From assembly GCF_963855985.1 (NCBI RefSeq), contig NC_087118.1, positions 4,154,001 through 4,218,000 on the forward strand: a stretch of 64,000 nucleotides of DNA. Direction: 5' to 3'. How positions within the stretch are numbered: position 1 is the first letter of the stretch; each line of letters begins with the position of its first letter. Under the pieces are notes generated by a model. It ran no database searches, was not told where the DNA came from, and was given only the letters and a program-made list of their open reading frames with translations. A program made the translations under genes and the position numbers. Shown piece after piece: positions 1 to 10,778 of this stretch. Source of the stretch: Ostrinia nubilalis. Taxonomy: Eukaryota > Arthropoda > Insecta > Lepidoptera > Crambidae.

Positions 1-469
1 ATGAGTCGAGAAAACTATCATGACTTTTGAAGCAGTAAGGTCTGTAAATACCGATTACAGTTAAATCCCTCAATTTGGCCACTAAGCAGTTACCTTCATC
101 CAATTCCACCTCGTGGATGGAAGCGTTCATGTCAGACTTAACGTACATCATAACGCCGTCATTTTGGTTGTAGCTGCGTTTAGTGTAGTGCATATCGTAA
201 TCATTAAGCGTTGGTGGAACTGAATACTCATCACACCAACACTCCGTTAGGACAATAATATGAAACACAATGTTTATTCCTGTAATGAAGGTAAGAAAGT
301 TATCAATATTTTTATGAACACTTCTGATATTAATACATATAACGTTAAGTTTTTGTTCATATCTATGTATGCTATTAATTTCATATTGCAATGTACTTGA
401 GTCTACAATATTTGCGCAAGGAACTGTACATGAGTTTTCGATCTCTTCCGATAATTCGAGTCTACTCAT
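1..469 (-). CDS. LINE ORF2, N-terminal endonuclease part (runs off window)
   Basis: An open frame of 156 codons starts at an ATG at 469 and runs off the left edge without a stop. Its translation has features of the APE-type endonuclease of non-LTR retrotransposons: a segment like LNVICINIRSVHKN near residue 45, then IIVLTECW about 30 residues on (the acidic metal-binding position), and VIGIYRPY near the edge. The ORF1 of the same element lies upstream in transcription order, 315 bp away, a normal LINE layout. The reverse transcriptase should lie beyond the window. The family looks Jockey/CR1-like, but this cannot be fixed without the RT. The visible part has no break. Confidence 0.8.
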   Translation of the reverse strand, partial: MSRLELSEEIENSCTVPCANIVDSSTLQYEINSIHRYEQKLNVICINIRSVHKNIDNFLTFITGINIVFHIIVLTECWCDEYSVPPTLNDYDMHYTKRSYNQNDGVMMYVKSDMNASIHEVELDEGNCLVAKLRDLTVIGIYRPYCFKSHDSFLDS

Positions 470-784
470 GGTTGTAGGTATTCGTATAGTAATAAATTAA
501 AATAAGTTCTGCAAAAATAATCTACAGGTAAACAAAACGAAAGAAAGAAAAAAGAAATCTACAATTTAGCGATTAACGATTAGAAGTAGGTAAAAAACTT
601 AGTTTGGTTTATTGTGTAGTATGTACTAGTACGTTTGTATAAGCATGTATTACTGAGTTAATAAGTTTTAAACTAGTGATAATTGATAGTGGCAGTATAC
701 AATTTGTAGCCAAACAATAAAAAACTAGGTACAAAAACAATTAATTAATATAAAGATAGTTAAGTAAAAACAATACGAGATATA

Positions 785-1681
785 TTATGACACTAGGTTC
801 TCCAGGTCCTGCTCATTGGATATTCGGACGGGTTGATCGCTGTCCTCCTTCTTGACGTAGATATTACCGTGGTATGTCCAAGCAGCAACAAGTTTTTTTG
901 TTTTTACAAGTTCTCTCGCCAAGAAGAAAATATGTCGCGACTTTGTGGTAAGGTGGTCCGAAATATAGACGGGTTTTGCAGTTCCTTGCAAGTCCAAAGT
1001 CTCGGTATTCAATTGAGCCTCCTGAGTAGTTCTCTTTGTTTTGTTAAATTCTTTGAATTTCGAAATGACAGTTTGCTTTCTAATAACGGAGGTAAATTGT
1101 ACTACGATAGCGCTGTACTTTGTTCTAAAGATGTCCTTTATTTCACCGTCATCCAAATCTGTTTCTACTATTGATGCGATTGTTTTGACCGTTTCAGTTA
1201 ATGATTTTTTGTTTTCTTGGTCGGCTTTTGGAATATTCCTTATTTCAATTGAAGTTGACTTGGCCTCTTTCTCTAATAATTCAACTTTGTTTTCTAGTGT
1301 CCGTATTTCAGTTTTAAACTGTGAATTTTGTTTTTCCAGGACATCAACTTTGTTTAAGAGGCTCTCATACTTGGCTGCCATGGAGTCCACGGACTTCTTG
1401 ATCTCGCTGTTTTGTTCTATGAGCGTAGTGAGAGCATTGGTGAGAGTATCAAACCTATGCTCCTGTGCTTTACGGAGTTCTTCAATTCTGTTTTCAATCT
1501 GGGGTCCAGAAGACACTGGGGACTGTAGGCATCTGCGTTTATATCTTGTTGTTATGTTTTCAAGTTCCTCCCGATCTGAGCTTGTTAGGCAGTCCTTGTT
1601 TAGTTCGGACTCTGACCCGTAGTGTCGCGGGCTTTTGTTTAACTCGGAGCTTTGTGGGGGTGAACGCTGTATGTTTGGCAT
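785..1681 (-). CDS. LINE ORF1 protein, coiled coil plus baculovirus-FP-like domain
   Basis: This 298-residue protein has a polar N-terminus (about 1-60), a long heptad-rich coiled coil (about 65-150, rich in E, K, L and N) and a C-terminal domain (about 180-298) resembling the C-terminus of baculovirus FP proteins. That C-terminal domain is a common module in ORF1 of insect LINEs. In the family, ORF1p binds nucleic acid and chaperones the retrotransposition particle; here this is inferred from architecture. It ends 315 bp before the ORF2 start and is uninterrupted. A baculovirus gene is unlikely because of the coiled coil and the adjoining endonuclease ORF. The 470-784 gap is AT-rich spacer with no recognisable feature. 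Confidence 0.75.
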   Translation of the reverse strand: MPNIQRSPPQSSELNKSPRHYGSESELNKDCLTSSDREELENITTRYKRRCLQSPVSSGPQIENRIEELRKAQEHRFDTLTNALTTLIEQNSEIKKSVDSMAAKYESLLNKVDVLEKQNSQFKTEIRTLENKVELLEKEAKSTSIEIRNIPKADQENKKSLTETVKTIASIVETDLDDGEIKDIFRTKYSAIVVQFTSVIRKQTVISKFKEFNKTKRTTQEAQLNTETLDLQGTAKPVYISDHLTTKSRHIFFLARELVKTKKLVAAWTYHGNIYVKKEDSDQPVRISNEQDLENLVS

Positions 1682-2019
1682 AGTCGAGACAATTTCGGAT
1701 TGTTATTGAGTAATTTCAAAGCCCCTTACGTGTTTGTTCAAGCAAAAGCCGCGCGCAGTCTTGCTATTGAGTAGGTGTAGGTGTTCGTAGCTCGTAGTAC
1801 GTAGCTCGTAGCAACTGTAGCACTCGTAATGTAGGCACAGAATACATAATAGTAGCAACAGAAATTGCACTCCTTTGTGTAGGATCAGATGCCGACATTT
1901 TAACGGTAATAATAATAATGCAAAATATCCAACGCACTTGGTGCATTCGAAATCGCACCTTACTACTACGCTCACAAGAGCGCAATTTTTTTGTGTTCAG
2001 AGTTGATCTACCTCACAGC
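1682..2019. other. Probable LINE 5' leader, nothing recognised
   Basis: No convincing gene. The stretch carries a short tandem of GTAGCTCGTA-type units near 1785-1815. By position it may be the 5' untranslated region of the minus-strand LINE. Confidence 0.3.
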
Positions 2020-2226
2020 TCAAGCACAAAATATAACAGAAGACAAACTCCATACTAAATGCGCCCGAGCCACGCACACATAGACACCGCTCTAGCAAGA
2101 CTGTCTTGGACGAATGCGAGCGCGACGTGGCGCGACAGACGTTCGCCACACGTTCGCTGTGGTTCGCTTGAGTCACGCGCCGGTCAACCGCCTGTGATAT
2201 TATTTTGTTTTGCGAAATTGACGAAA

Positions 2227-2333
2227 ATGAGTGAACAGAAAAAGTCGTATTATAATTGTTCGGTATTTGGTTGCTTAAACTCATCATAAAATACCGAATT
2301 TTCATTTTTTAAATTACCAGTTGATTCGGGGAG
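2227..2333 (+). pseudogene. THAP zinc-finger first exon with an internal stop
   Basis: From the ATG at 2227 the reading shows the start of a THAP domain: C-x4-C within YNCSVFGCLNSS, then after a TAA stop at 2287-2289 the same frame continues FSFFKLPVDSG. The exon ends in phase 2 at a strong donor (AG/GTAAGTA, GT at 2334). THAP domains are DNA-binding modules in P-element, Kolobok-type and domesticated transposases. No downstream exon is visible before the next repeat, so the gene is orphaned as well as interrupted. The second THAP exon in this window (44265-44377) has the same phase and intron position. Confidence 0.6.
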
Positions 2334-2432
2334 GTAAGTAAGTTATTTATTTGAATTTCAATTGAAATTGAAAGCCAACTCAATTATTAGGAATATCGAA
2401 TTGTTTTAGAGAGGTTTTAGGAATTATTGGAT

Positions 2433-2630
2433 AACTAGCTTTTGCCCGCGGCTTCACCCGCGTGAAATTTAGTTTGTCACAGATCGTCATAAATTATAGC
2501 CTATATGTTATTCAGGGTTATAAACAATAATACTGTAAAGTTACATCAAAATCCGTTCAGTACTTTTTGCGTGAAAGAGCAACAAACATCCAGACATCCA
2601 AACTTTCGCATTTATAATATTATAGTTGGA
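2433..2630 (-). repeat. Lepidopteran interspersed repeat (TTTTGCCCGCGGCTTC family)
   Basis: It begins ACTAGCTTTTGCCCGCGG and ends in an ATAATATTATAG-like tail. Related copies lie at 16307-16512 (opposite orientation), 41293-41482 and 43561-43750. The conserved block TCAAAATCCGTTCAGTA resembles the tail of abundant lepidopteran non-autonomous repeats. Class (SINE, LINE tail or other) is not decided by the sequence alone. Confidence 0.6.
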
Positions 2631-2919
2631 TAATAATGTCAACCACTCAACTAAATACTAATTCCTTCTCGTGTATTTGTTTGCAAACAATTACTATAAT
2701 AACGTACTAAATAAATATAAATAAGTATACGTGGATATCTGTTATTGTCTTTCTTCCGTAGTATTAAGAGTAACATTTTTCTATCATAACGAAATAAACG
2801 CAACACATGACAAGACAACCCTAGCGCGACGGCCGAGCGTGCGAGCGAGAGAGGTATGCAAAGCGAGGTACATACATGAGTTTACCTTCTGTTATATTTT
2901 GTGGCTCAAGCGTCAGGGT

Positions 2920-3465
2920 TGTATAAGCAAAGTAAAATAAATAAAAACTTAATTTTAAGAAGCATTTATTGTATTTACGATTGGTAAACTTTAATCTAGT
3001 GGTGTTTGTATAATCGTACATCTAAAGTACCTATTAATAAACTTCAGTGTTGCGATATTTCGAAATTGGACAAACAGTTTTAAAAGGTGTAGTGTCGGAA
3101 AATAGACACGGTGAAGTAAAGTTCATGTTTTTATTAGCTAAAATAATTTTTTTGCTACAGTTTTTTGTCATAAGTATTTCAAAATTATTTAAAAAGTGTA
3201 GTTTTTTTAAATTATTTATATCACTACAGTTAATTATTATTCCTAAATATTACGATTTTCCATTAAATAAGAATAACAGTGCTGTTGGAACAATAAACCT
3301 TGATTGCGACGATGATCGACCGAGCGTGTATAAGTACGCGTGTGTACACAGGCGCGTGGCGGCCCTGACTGATCTGCAACTTCAAGTTGTCGCGCGCTGT
3401 AGGTAATTATCTCGGCCGGCATAGGCGAGTGACGGAGGCCTGATGTAGGCTTGTTTCGTCGCGGC
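2920..3465. other. AT-rich spacer, no gene recognised
   Basis: The open frame at 3047-3406 is low-complexity and hydrophobic without a recognisable domain. I do not consider it coding. Confidence 0.4.
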
Positions 3466-3720
3466 CGCTCACCGATCTCTTGGCCTTGCGGTAACACAGC
3501 CGGTCCCCACGCAACGATTGCCGGTTCAAATCCAACGGGCAGCCAAAATTTTGAGTTTGGTGTGCACTCACCAGCCTGATGCACGGCGCCGCGTCGCGAA
3601 GTGTGGGGGCTCCGGTATATCAGCGCGACCACTCCAAGCTCCGGGGGCGAAGCACCCAGCACAATCACCTTCGTGTGCAGAGCAATGCGGAACACGTCCG
3701 TTCTGTACAAAATCCGAGAG
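3466..3720 (+). repeat. SINE-like sequence with tRNA-type promoter boxes
   Basis: A tRNA-like B box (GGTTCAAATCC, 3523-3533) is preceded by an A-box-like TGGCCTTGCGG (3481-3491) at a spacing compatible with an internal RNA polymerase III promoter. No cloverleaf with a proper acceptor stem is visible, so I read a tRNA-derived SINE head rather than a tRNA gene. It abuts the truncated-looking outer edge of the BEL-A LTR. Confidence 0.35.
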
Positions 3721-3727
3721 GCGAGAG

Positions 3728-3918
3728 GATATAACTGTATTGATACTGATACTTATGCTAAGTGATAGAATGATAGTGAGAACGCGCACGGTATGAACGA
3801 TGACCGAACATGAACTGATGAAATTATAAATGTGGAGTAAAAATGCTGATGTGACGCGAACTTATGAAACAATGTAAAATGCTGACGCGCAATTTGGTAC
3901 GTGCTACTGGCTCGTACA
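3728..3918 (-). repeat. BEL-A 3' LTR (191-bp identical block)
   Basis: Identical over 191 bp to 61583-61773. On the minus strand it opens TGTACGAGCC, just downstream of env and a GGGAAGA purine run. Similarity stops at 3728, so the U5 edge may be exact or truncated. Confidence 0.7.
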
Positions 3919-4060
3919 TCTTCCCGGGCCGGAAAGATGCGAGATGAGGGATGATGAAGATGATAGGTGTGATAGGTGAGTGACGTGAGTTACAAGGTGA
4001 TAGAACAATTTTTACTTAAAATTATTACAAGGTGATAAACAATTTTTTACTTAATAATAA

Positions 4061-4643
4061 TTACAAAGTGCTAAACTCTATGTTACATATAGGCGACGTG
4101 GCCTTATCGTTAAATCGCGCACTTGATACTTTAGCTTTTGCACTTTTAATTTCACTTAACAACTCTACATCGCACTGATTGACATTGCTACCACTACACT
4201 CACTCACTACACTTTCACTGATAAACTTCGCTGTAGGACGTGGGGCGCGGGCGGGCGCCGCTGGCCGAGGGCCCCGCCGCGCTCGCTCCCGCAGGCGCCG
4301 CCGCGCGACCACGACGGCGAACACGAGGACTCCGCAGCCCACCACTAAGTAGATGGCAACGTAGTGGTGTACGTCGTGATATGATACTCGATCCGTTAGG
4401 ACACCTTCAGATGCCCTGATTTTCATTTCTTGTATTTTCTGATTGATCACCTCTAGTTCCTTCTGATGGCCGCTAGTATCTGATTGTGTTTCAATAGCGG
4501 AAATAGGTATCGTAAGATTTATTACGTTGTTGATAGGTGGGATTTCGATTTTAATAATATCGGCCTTTTTGTTCAAAGTATTTGATAGAGATCGGTGCGG
4601 ATAAATTGTAAACGTAGTTCCCTTGATAATGCAATTGTGACTT
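4061..4643 (-). pseudogene. env: BEL-A env, C-terminal part with transmembrane anchor
   Basis: This is the C-terminal part of an insect retroviral envelope protein of the baculovirus F-like type. Visible features are a cysteine near the break, an amphipathic stretch, one strong membrane span (IYLVVGCGVLVFAVVVA) and a basic GC-rich cytoplasmic tail rich in R, P and A. The N-terminal part lies at 9444-10769; a 4.8-kb element with duplicated ACTT separates them, so env is not continuous here. The first 13 codons of the open frame, from 4684 to 4644, belong to the inserted element. In the family, env mediates membrane fusion; this copy is broken. Confidence 0.65.
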
Positions 4644-5207
4644 CGCACCCTTCCTGGAATAAGTACGCAAGTGAAAAATGCCAACTTTTCAGGAGCGTAA
4701 AAAAACTGTCCTAAAAATTTATTACCATTATTAAAAATATGTGTTATACATCAAAAGATAGCTAAAAATGTCTGTGAGGGGCCTATGTATTTATATTTAA
4801 AATACACTTAATAGGTTTTGAGAAAAACTTAAAAAAGAGCGTTGCGTACTTATTCCGCGAAACATATTTTAACACTTGTTGTTGTAATTATGAATATTGC
4901 ATTGTTGACATGTAAAGGAATACATGCTATTTGGTATTATTGCAGATAACCACTTATTGGCGTTCAGATTTAGTCGTGCATTCAACGTGTAAGTGTAGTT
5001 TACGTAGTTTTTCCTCGAACTATTCGTATTGAAATAAATTCGTAAAAAGGATAACGTACTTTTACCTTGTGAAAAATTACATTACTTATGGTAGTATGTA
5101 AAATTATAGCTTTATTCAAAATCAAAAAGTTACAATATTTTTGCATAACTATATTATAATTTTCGGAAATTGCATTTTTAGGGAGAGACGAGCTATCAAA
5201 AGGACTA

Positions 5208-5324
5208 ATGCCCGTTTTCACCATCAATCCCTAATTTGTAAGTGACCTCTATAGTGATACATAACAGGAATTTTGTTTTTATAGGGGTCACTTAAAAATT
5301 TGGGATTAATGGTGAAAATGGGCA
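5208..5324. mobile_element. Palindromic MITE, 117 bp
   Basis: ATGCCCGTTTTCACCATCAA at the left recurs inverted at the right as TTAATGGTGAAAATGGGCAT. The arms are about 43 bp with a short loop. No coding capacity. Confidence 0.6.
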
Positions 5325-5589
5325 TAAAACTCATTTATTTTTGCAAGTAGGCTTTTATAAAGCACTTTTATAGTTTTACACTCCCCAGTATTAACCCAAC
5401 CACTGCTTCAGGACATTTTTTTTACGGAAGCGGTAGATAGATATTTTGTAAAGTTACCATTTAAAACAGAAAATCCACAATCACCATTTGCAGACACCAA
5501 GCCGAGGAATGAACTGCCGTTTGCAGTATTTGCGGACCAATACGACCTAAAACCTTTAAGAGCAGACTTTAATACTTTAAAGACAATCA

Positions 5590-5692
5590 ACGCACCTGTA
5601 ACTCACCGAGGAGCGGGTGTCTATGGGCGGCGGGTAAACACTTACCATCAGGTGATTCGTCTGCTCGTTTGCCTCCTTTCCCTTAAAAAACC
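5590..5692 (+). repeat. LINE/SINE 3' tail of a common lepidopteran family
   Basis: Contains GGGTGTCTATGGGCGGCGGG followed by CTTACCATCAGGTGATTCGT and CTGCTCGTTTGCC, a tail shared by many lepidopteran non-LTR elements. Truncated. Confidence 0.55.
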
Positions 5693-6963
5693 CAGAAACA
5701 TAACCACTCACAGGTCCGTTCAATTAGAAAGGAAGTTACAGAAATCACTAGACCTGAAAAAAGATTAACGAACACACAGATTTTTTTATTAAAAGAGATA
5801 CCTACCTGACAAAGAAAAAGAAACAAGACTGACAGTATACCTCATCATGCGGTTGTCTGGAATAATACGGAGACAACTCGCGCACGATTATATTTGATGC
5901 TTTGTGTTAGGGTTCGATTTATATTTCACTGAATAACGAACTGCTTGTAGGTTCCCAGCTGCAAGAAAACCCGAGAAATATTATATATAATGAGATGAAA
6001 CGTGTTTGCTTCATAGATGACATTATGAAGATGATCTTCAGATTTATGTGACAAAAAATGATTCGGATTACCGGAGTACCGATTTCTATAAAATAATAAA
6101 ACAATATTTTTATATCAACGACCTTTTATCAAGACTGGACTGGTCAATTGAAGCTATAATGCTATAATTTAATGAGAACTTACAGAGCAGATAATAATAC
6201 ATCTGATGTGACCATCCACCAGGTTTACACTTCAGAGAATGTGCGAAGGAATTACACGACCTAATTCCACCAGCCCCCTTCCATCATCAGACGCTGGTTA
6301 ACGTATCATTCCTACATTGTCAACATTCCACCAGATTGCACTAAGCGTTTCGATAAACTCTTTTATATTGCGAACAGGTCGCTGCCTGCTGCTGTCTCTC
6401 CTGAGCACTATACCGGACCTTATAGGCACTTACAGGTAGATATCTATCATCTTATACTGCATCTCACTTAACATCACATGCAATTGCGGTCAAATACCTT
6501 TTGCTACCTAGTTCTGCGTTGAGTTTATGAAGTCAATAGAAGACAACAAAATATCAGCTAGTGCTAAAGTAGTTTTATGAACCTTGATGGAACAGTCCAA
6601 GCATTGGGTATTGAATGGAATTTGAGCACAGATTTCAATTCAATGTGAATATACCACAAATTGCAAAACCAACCATGAAACGTAACATTTTATCTGATAC
6701 ATATGATCAAACTTTTTGATCCCCTTGGCTGGAGCCTGGAGCTTAGCGTTAAGTACAGTCAGTTAGTACAGGCTAAGATTCTAATGGAAATAGAATAGAA
6801 AGTATTTATTTGTTTCAAAACAAAAACATTGGCTGATAAAAAACTAGTAAGGATGGAAAGATAAGTAACTCATTAGAAAAAGATTGGATTAAGATACGGC
6901 AGGATTTGATTCACATTGACAAAATACAGATATAGGTTGGTATACTATCTATAGATAGAGAGA

Positions 6964-7205
6964 AAAATAACATCATCATCATTTCAGTCACAGGACGTCC
7001 ACTGCTGAACATAGGCCTCCCCCAATGACTTCCACATCGCGCGGTTGGAAGCACATAGTACGCAGAACTGACGGCCGATGGGGCAGCAAGGTTATAGAGC
7101 GGACACCACGTACCGGAAAACGCAGCGTTAGGACATCCATCCACAAGGTGGTCCGACGACCTGATGAAGGTAGCGGGAAGGCGTTGGATGCAGGCCGAGT
7201 AAAAA
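6964..7205 (-). repeat. Truncated LINE fragment (ACGTCCACTGCTGAACATAG family)
   Basis: The block CACAGGACGTCCACTGCTGA followed by ACATAGGCCTCCCCC is a hallmark of the 3' end of abundant lepidopteran RTE-like LINEs, read here in antisense. A shorter relative occurs at about 44470-44525. Confidence 0.55.
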
Positions 7206-7885
7206 TACAATATAATGAATTTAGCGATGCCTCTGTGAGTGCAATAAACTGCAGCCGTTCACTATCAACTAGATGAAAGATTTGAAACGAAATTAATTGC
7301 TAAAAAACTCAAGTGCTCTCTAAAAACTATTTTTTTTACCACGTCTTGAGCTATGTGGTACTTTAAGTAAACTGGATGAAGCAAATGAGAAGAAGTAATG
7401 TGAAGAATACCAACCTCACAGATGTTCGAACACTGTGAACAGGTTTTTCTATTGTGATCGCCTAGCTGTCTGGAGAGACGAATAGGTGAAAATCTATTGT
7501 TGCAAACCGCGTCGTGGAGAAAGTCGAAAACATTTATAATAATTAATACTATAATTCATAAGAAAGCTGATAAGGCTCCACATTTTGGATTATCAAGGCG
7601 AAACCATTGGCGAGAAAATACGTGCACAGTTGTTTCAATTGTGCTAAATTGAATGCTACTGCCAAAGTACAAATAATGGTAGATTTACCAGAACAGCAAG
7701 TATCTCAATCTAGACAATTCATGAACAAGGGAGACGATTTTGAAGGACCCTTTTAAATTTTGATGTCCAAGGAAACAAAACTATAGAAGCCTATAATATA
7801 GTGATATTTATTGTCTGCATGACTACAAAAGCTACCCACATTGAACTCATTAGTGACATCACTTCCAAATCCTATAAGGTTCACA

Positions 7886-8118
7886 CACGATCAGCCGGCG
7901 TGCAGCGATAGCGATTGGCGATCGATGCATTTTTAGATTCGGCCAAACCAACGCGATCAACCGGCGTGCAGCGATGGCGAACAATGCATTTAGGTCTGGT
8001 CGCCATCGCTGCACGCCAGCTGATCGCGCTGTGATCGCGTTGGTTTGGCCGAACCCTAAGTCTAATCGCCATCACTGCACGCCGGCTGATCGCTTGAGAT
8101 TGCGTTGGTTTGGCTGAA
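7886..8118. repeat. Palindromic cluster of GCCGGCGTGCAGCGAT units
   Basis: Two direct copies of ATCARCCGGCGTGCAGCGAT (near 7891 and 7947) face two inverted copies (near 8002 and 8070). Each is followed by a TTGGTTTGGCCGAA-type block, so the region can fold back on itself. It interrupts the eroded BEL integrase relic, so it is a separate MITE-like insertion. Confidence 0.5.
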
Positions 8119-9443
8119 CCTATAAAGAAAGAAAGAACAGTTTTTATTTGGTCCAAAACTTATAGGTGCTTTTATACGCTTTGTTGAAGAGTGGCCGGAC
8201 CTGTGAAGCAACCAGAATAGGAACTTTGTCTGAGCGAGGAGTTTCATAAGGCCTGGAAATAAATGCAATTTACTGGACAAATAGCGTCAACACTAGGATA
8301 GGCACTACATTCCAGTGGCAAGTACAATCTGTGGAGGTCTGCGAAAGGTTGGCGTCCGGTCGATCAAGTACCACCTGAAAAGAATACAGTCAGTATTCGC
8401 TCATCGTACATACGAAAAGATGGCAACAGTTTTGTATCAGGTTGTTGCATTTTTAAACGTCTGACCATTACGAGTACCTATGTCCTTTTGATTACAATAA
8501 TCCTTAAAATACATATAAACCTGTGTCATTTTATAATTACACACCTATTGTTGCTTACTGCTCCAAAAGACGTATAGATACATACCTTGTCATGCTGGCA
8601 ATACACGCATAAGCTGATAAATGAACTCATGCGGCTCTGGAAAGATGAAAATGTATCACGATAACTACGATAACGATTCACTGAAGAGAGAGACAGAATT
8701 TAAAATGGATCTTGTACTCATAAAGACCGATAATTTTACCACGTGGTAAGTAATCATTGGGACGATTTTTTGATAAACACACAGTCTTACAGGGGTATTT
8801 AGTGCAAAAAGTAGTGAATTGGATACTTAAATGACTGAAACTAAGTTAATTTGTCCTTTGTTAATGACTAAATTACATCTAAATAAATGTATCAATGTCG
8901 GTATAAAATACTACATCGCCAAAAGTTTCGCAAAATATTAGCAACTAGACTTGCACAAAGATATCTACGTAGAAAATAACGTATCAATTGTTATATATTA
9001 TAATGTGAATAAAAGCTTCGTGGAAGAATTAGGCATCTAGACTTGCACAAAATTACCAGCACAAAAGTTTCGTGGAAAAACTACGCAACTGAACTTGCAC
9101 TACGACACCCACCAAATAATATCCTAAAATAAGTATGCAACAATAGATACGCGAAAATGTTTTTTAAAGTCTTCGTGGAAGATGTATGTAAATATTAATA
9201 TGCTATTATTCATACGGAACTTTATTAAACAATTAAATGCAAATATATTTACTTCGTTTTTGCTATGGAAATTTAGATATTTTAATGTTGCAATATTTTA
9301 CATATTTGTACATAATTTCTTCATTTTTAAGAGAAAAATTATGAAAAAAATTGACAATATGTATTACTTCCTTCTCGATTTTTTGGTGCAATAAAAAAAA
9401 TATCGCACAAGTGGACTTGCATACTTCTTCCAGGGGGGGTGCG

Positions 9444-10769
9444 ACTTAAAGTTATAATTCCAGCCATATTCAATTGCTCAGCTGTAACATGATCGTCACA
9501 TATGACTCGTAAAGAGCATTGCCCGCAGCAGAAAAATAGGTATGTATTGATGTTATGTAATTCCGACCATGTATTTTTACATTTTGTAGTTGTAGTTTCA
9601 CATTGCCCAGATTCGTAGTTTTTGATACAAAGATTCTCGTCAGATCTCATATTATATACAGGCTGTTTCAGAGGACATATAAGGGTTTCGATGTCATATT
9701 TTACACACTCCTGAATATGTTTATCTTGTAAAGGTATGTATGAGTCCTTTTGTATATTCACAGCTACGTAATTGGACACGGGTATGATATTGATCATATT
9801 GTTATTTACTTTCTGTGGGATCGGTAATAATTTGTAAATATCGAAGTTATCTCGGCTCACCAATGGAATGTTTACCTCGAAGATGATAAAGTTTTTCATT
9901 GCTCTCGCTTTAACAGTAAGTAAATGATAGATATTTGATAAGTCAGACTGAGTATTATCTAATGGGAGTGTCAAATCCTTGGATAATAGTCCAGTGATGA
10001 TATTTAATTCATCTTTCAGTTGATCAGGAGAAAGCAGATGAAAGTTGAACTTGCCTAGATAAATGTTGGTGATGGAGTCGACCAAAGTTTCTTGAATGTT
10101 CTGTAGGTTTACTAAAACGCTGTTAGCAATAACTGATGATAGAGTGAAGTCGTTTGTGTTAACTGCCTTTTGAAGATCATATTTCTGATAGTTGAGCTCC
10201 TTTTCCAATTTATTTAAATGTAGGTTAAAACATTTGTGCTGTTTATCTATTGAAGCCTCTACCCGTTTGATCAGGTTGAATTCAGCTTCGACTACAGATG
10301 TTTGGTTTTTCCATAATGTAGCCAAGTGTTTCTGGTTATCTCTCAATGCCAGTATGTCTCTCTCATACTGTTCTGCGAAATTTTGATCGAGTACGCCGAA
10401 TAGAGTGTTTGCTATAGAGCCGACACCGTTGATAAGGCCGCGGCGCGAGCGCGCGGGCCGTGTGAGCTGCTGACCGAGCAGAATGCCATTGTAATGTTGG
10501 AGCTCGGTGAATCCATGATGTAATTGAAGAAGGACGACGTCACATTGAGGTATCCTTTTACTGCTTTGATAAAAACATGACTCATCAAGGTGTGTAATAT
10601 ATTTACCGAGTAATTCAGTGCCTTGCCAATATGGAGTCATGTCATAATAAATAACTAATTTCCATTGATCTTGCTCTAGACGCATATTAGCGAATTTGTC
10701 GAAGTATAAACCGTGATTGTTGTTCAGACTTGATATTTGATATGAGCAATGTGCGGGTGATATAATCAT
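9444..10769 (-). pseudogene. env: BEL-A env, N-terminal part: baculovirus F-like fusion glycoprotein
   Basis: The open frame 9339-10769 (476 aa) is an insect envelope protein of the baculovirus F/DUF3609 type. It shows a basic RSRR cleavage motif ending at residue 110, a following glycine-rich hydrophobic segment resembling a fusion peptide, long helical regions (about 140-330) and a cysteine-rich region near the C-terminus. The final 35 codons (9339-9443) come from the inserted 4.8-kb element, so the real env part stops at 9444; its anchor domain is at 4061-4643. The signal peptide is not evident, because the env 5' end adjoins another insertion (10779-11899). In the family env makes elements potentially infectious; here it is disrupted. 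Confidence 0.75.
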
Positions 10770-10778
10770 AACACTGGC

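Larger units (their letters stand above)
2020..2915 (+). mobile_element. Segment with imperfect inverted ends enclosing a THAP exon
   Basis: The sequence ACAAAATATAACAGAAG near 2023-2040 recurs in reverse complement near 2888-2905. Similarity continues roughly 45 bp on each arm. Between the arms lie a GC-rich promoter-like patch (2060-2200), a THAP-type first exon (2227-2333) and an unrelated repeat insertion (2433-2630). I read it as the remnant of a DNA transposon or MITE whose transposase carried a THAP domain. Exact ends and target duplication were not resolved. Confidence 0.4.
6560..8420 (+). pseudogene. Eroded BEL/Pao pol relic (RT and integrase fragments)
   Basis: Frame-shifted, stop-ridden fragments on the plus strand follow BEL/Pao pol order. 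They are LGIEW and IKLFDPLGW of the RT region (near 6610-6730), a zinc-binding pair CFNCAKL followed by DLPEQQV (near 7636-7700), DFEGPF and VCMTTKATHIELISDIT (near 7735-7865), and a GG-VKSxKYHLKR-like block (near 8325-8385). These parallel the same segments in the BEL-A integrase but are much more diverged. A LINE fragment (6964-7205) and a palindromic cluster (7886-8118) interrupt it. It is an old copy carried inside the 4.8-kb element and is non-functional. Confidence 0.55.
4644..9443. mobile_element. 4.8-kb unclassified element in BEL-A env (target duplication ACTT)
   Basis: Both ends carry an inverted repeat: CGCACCCTTCCTGGAATAAG at 4644 and, in reverse complement from 9443, CGCACCCCCCCTGGAAGAAG. 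Both extend into an ACTTGC motif. ACTT is duplicated at 4640-4643 and 9444-9447. Subterminal ACTTGCAC motifs recur between 8940 and 9420. No intact transposase is present. Inside are a palindromic MITE (5208-5324), LINE tails (5590-5692, 6964-7205), an eroded BEL/Pao pol in the opposite orientation (6560-8420) and a palindromic cluster (7886-8118). Stretches 4700-5200, 5700-6550 and 8420-8900 hold nothing I recognise. The superfamily is unknown; four-bp duplications occur in Ginger and Sola1, among others. Confidence 0.6.

Noticed and set aside
1041..1622. 193-codon plus-strand frame opposite LINE ORF1
   Set aside because: Shadow of the ORF1 coding strand; hydrophobic/serine-rich translation without domains.
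3523..3533. Possible tRNA gene (B box GGTTCAAATCC)
   Set aside because: No acceptor stem or anticodon arm can be folded around it; a SINE head is more likely.
3243..3710. 155-codon minus-strand frame
   Set aside because: It is antisense to the SINE-like tRNA-type boxes, GC-rich, and shows no domain.
3518..3790. Cysteine-containing plus frame that could be a gag end preceding the Gypsy fragment at 61774
   Set aside because: No zinc-knuckle spacing, the frame does not match across BEL-A, and the region is explained by a SINE-like repeat.
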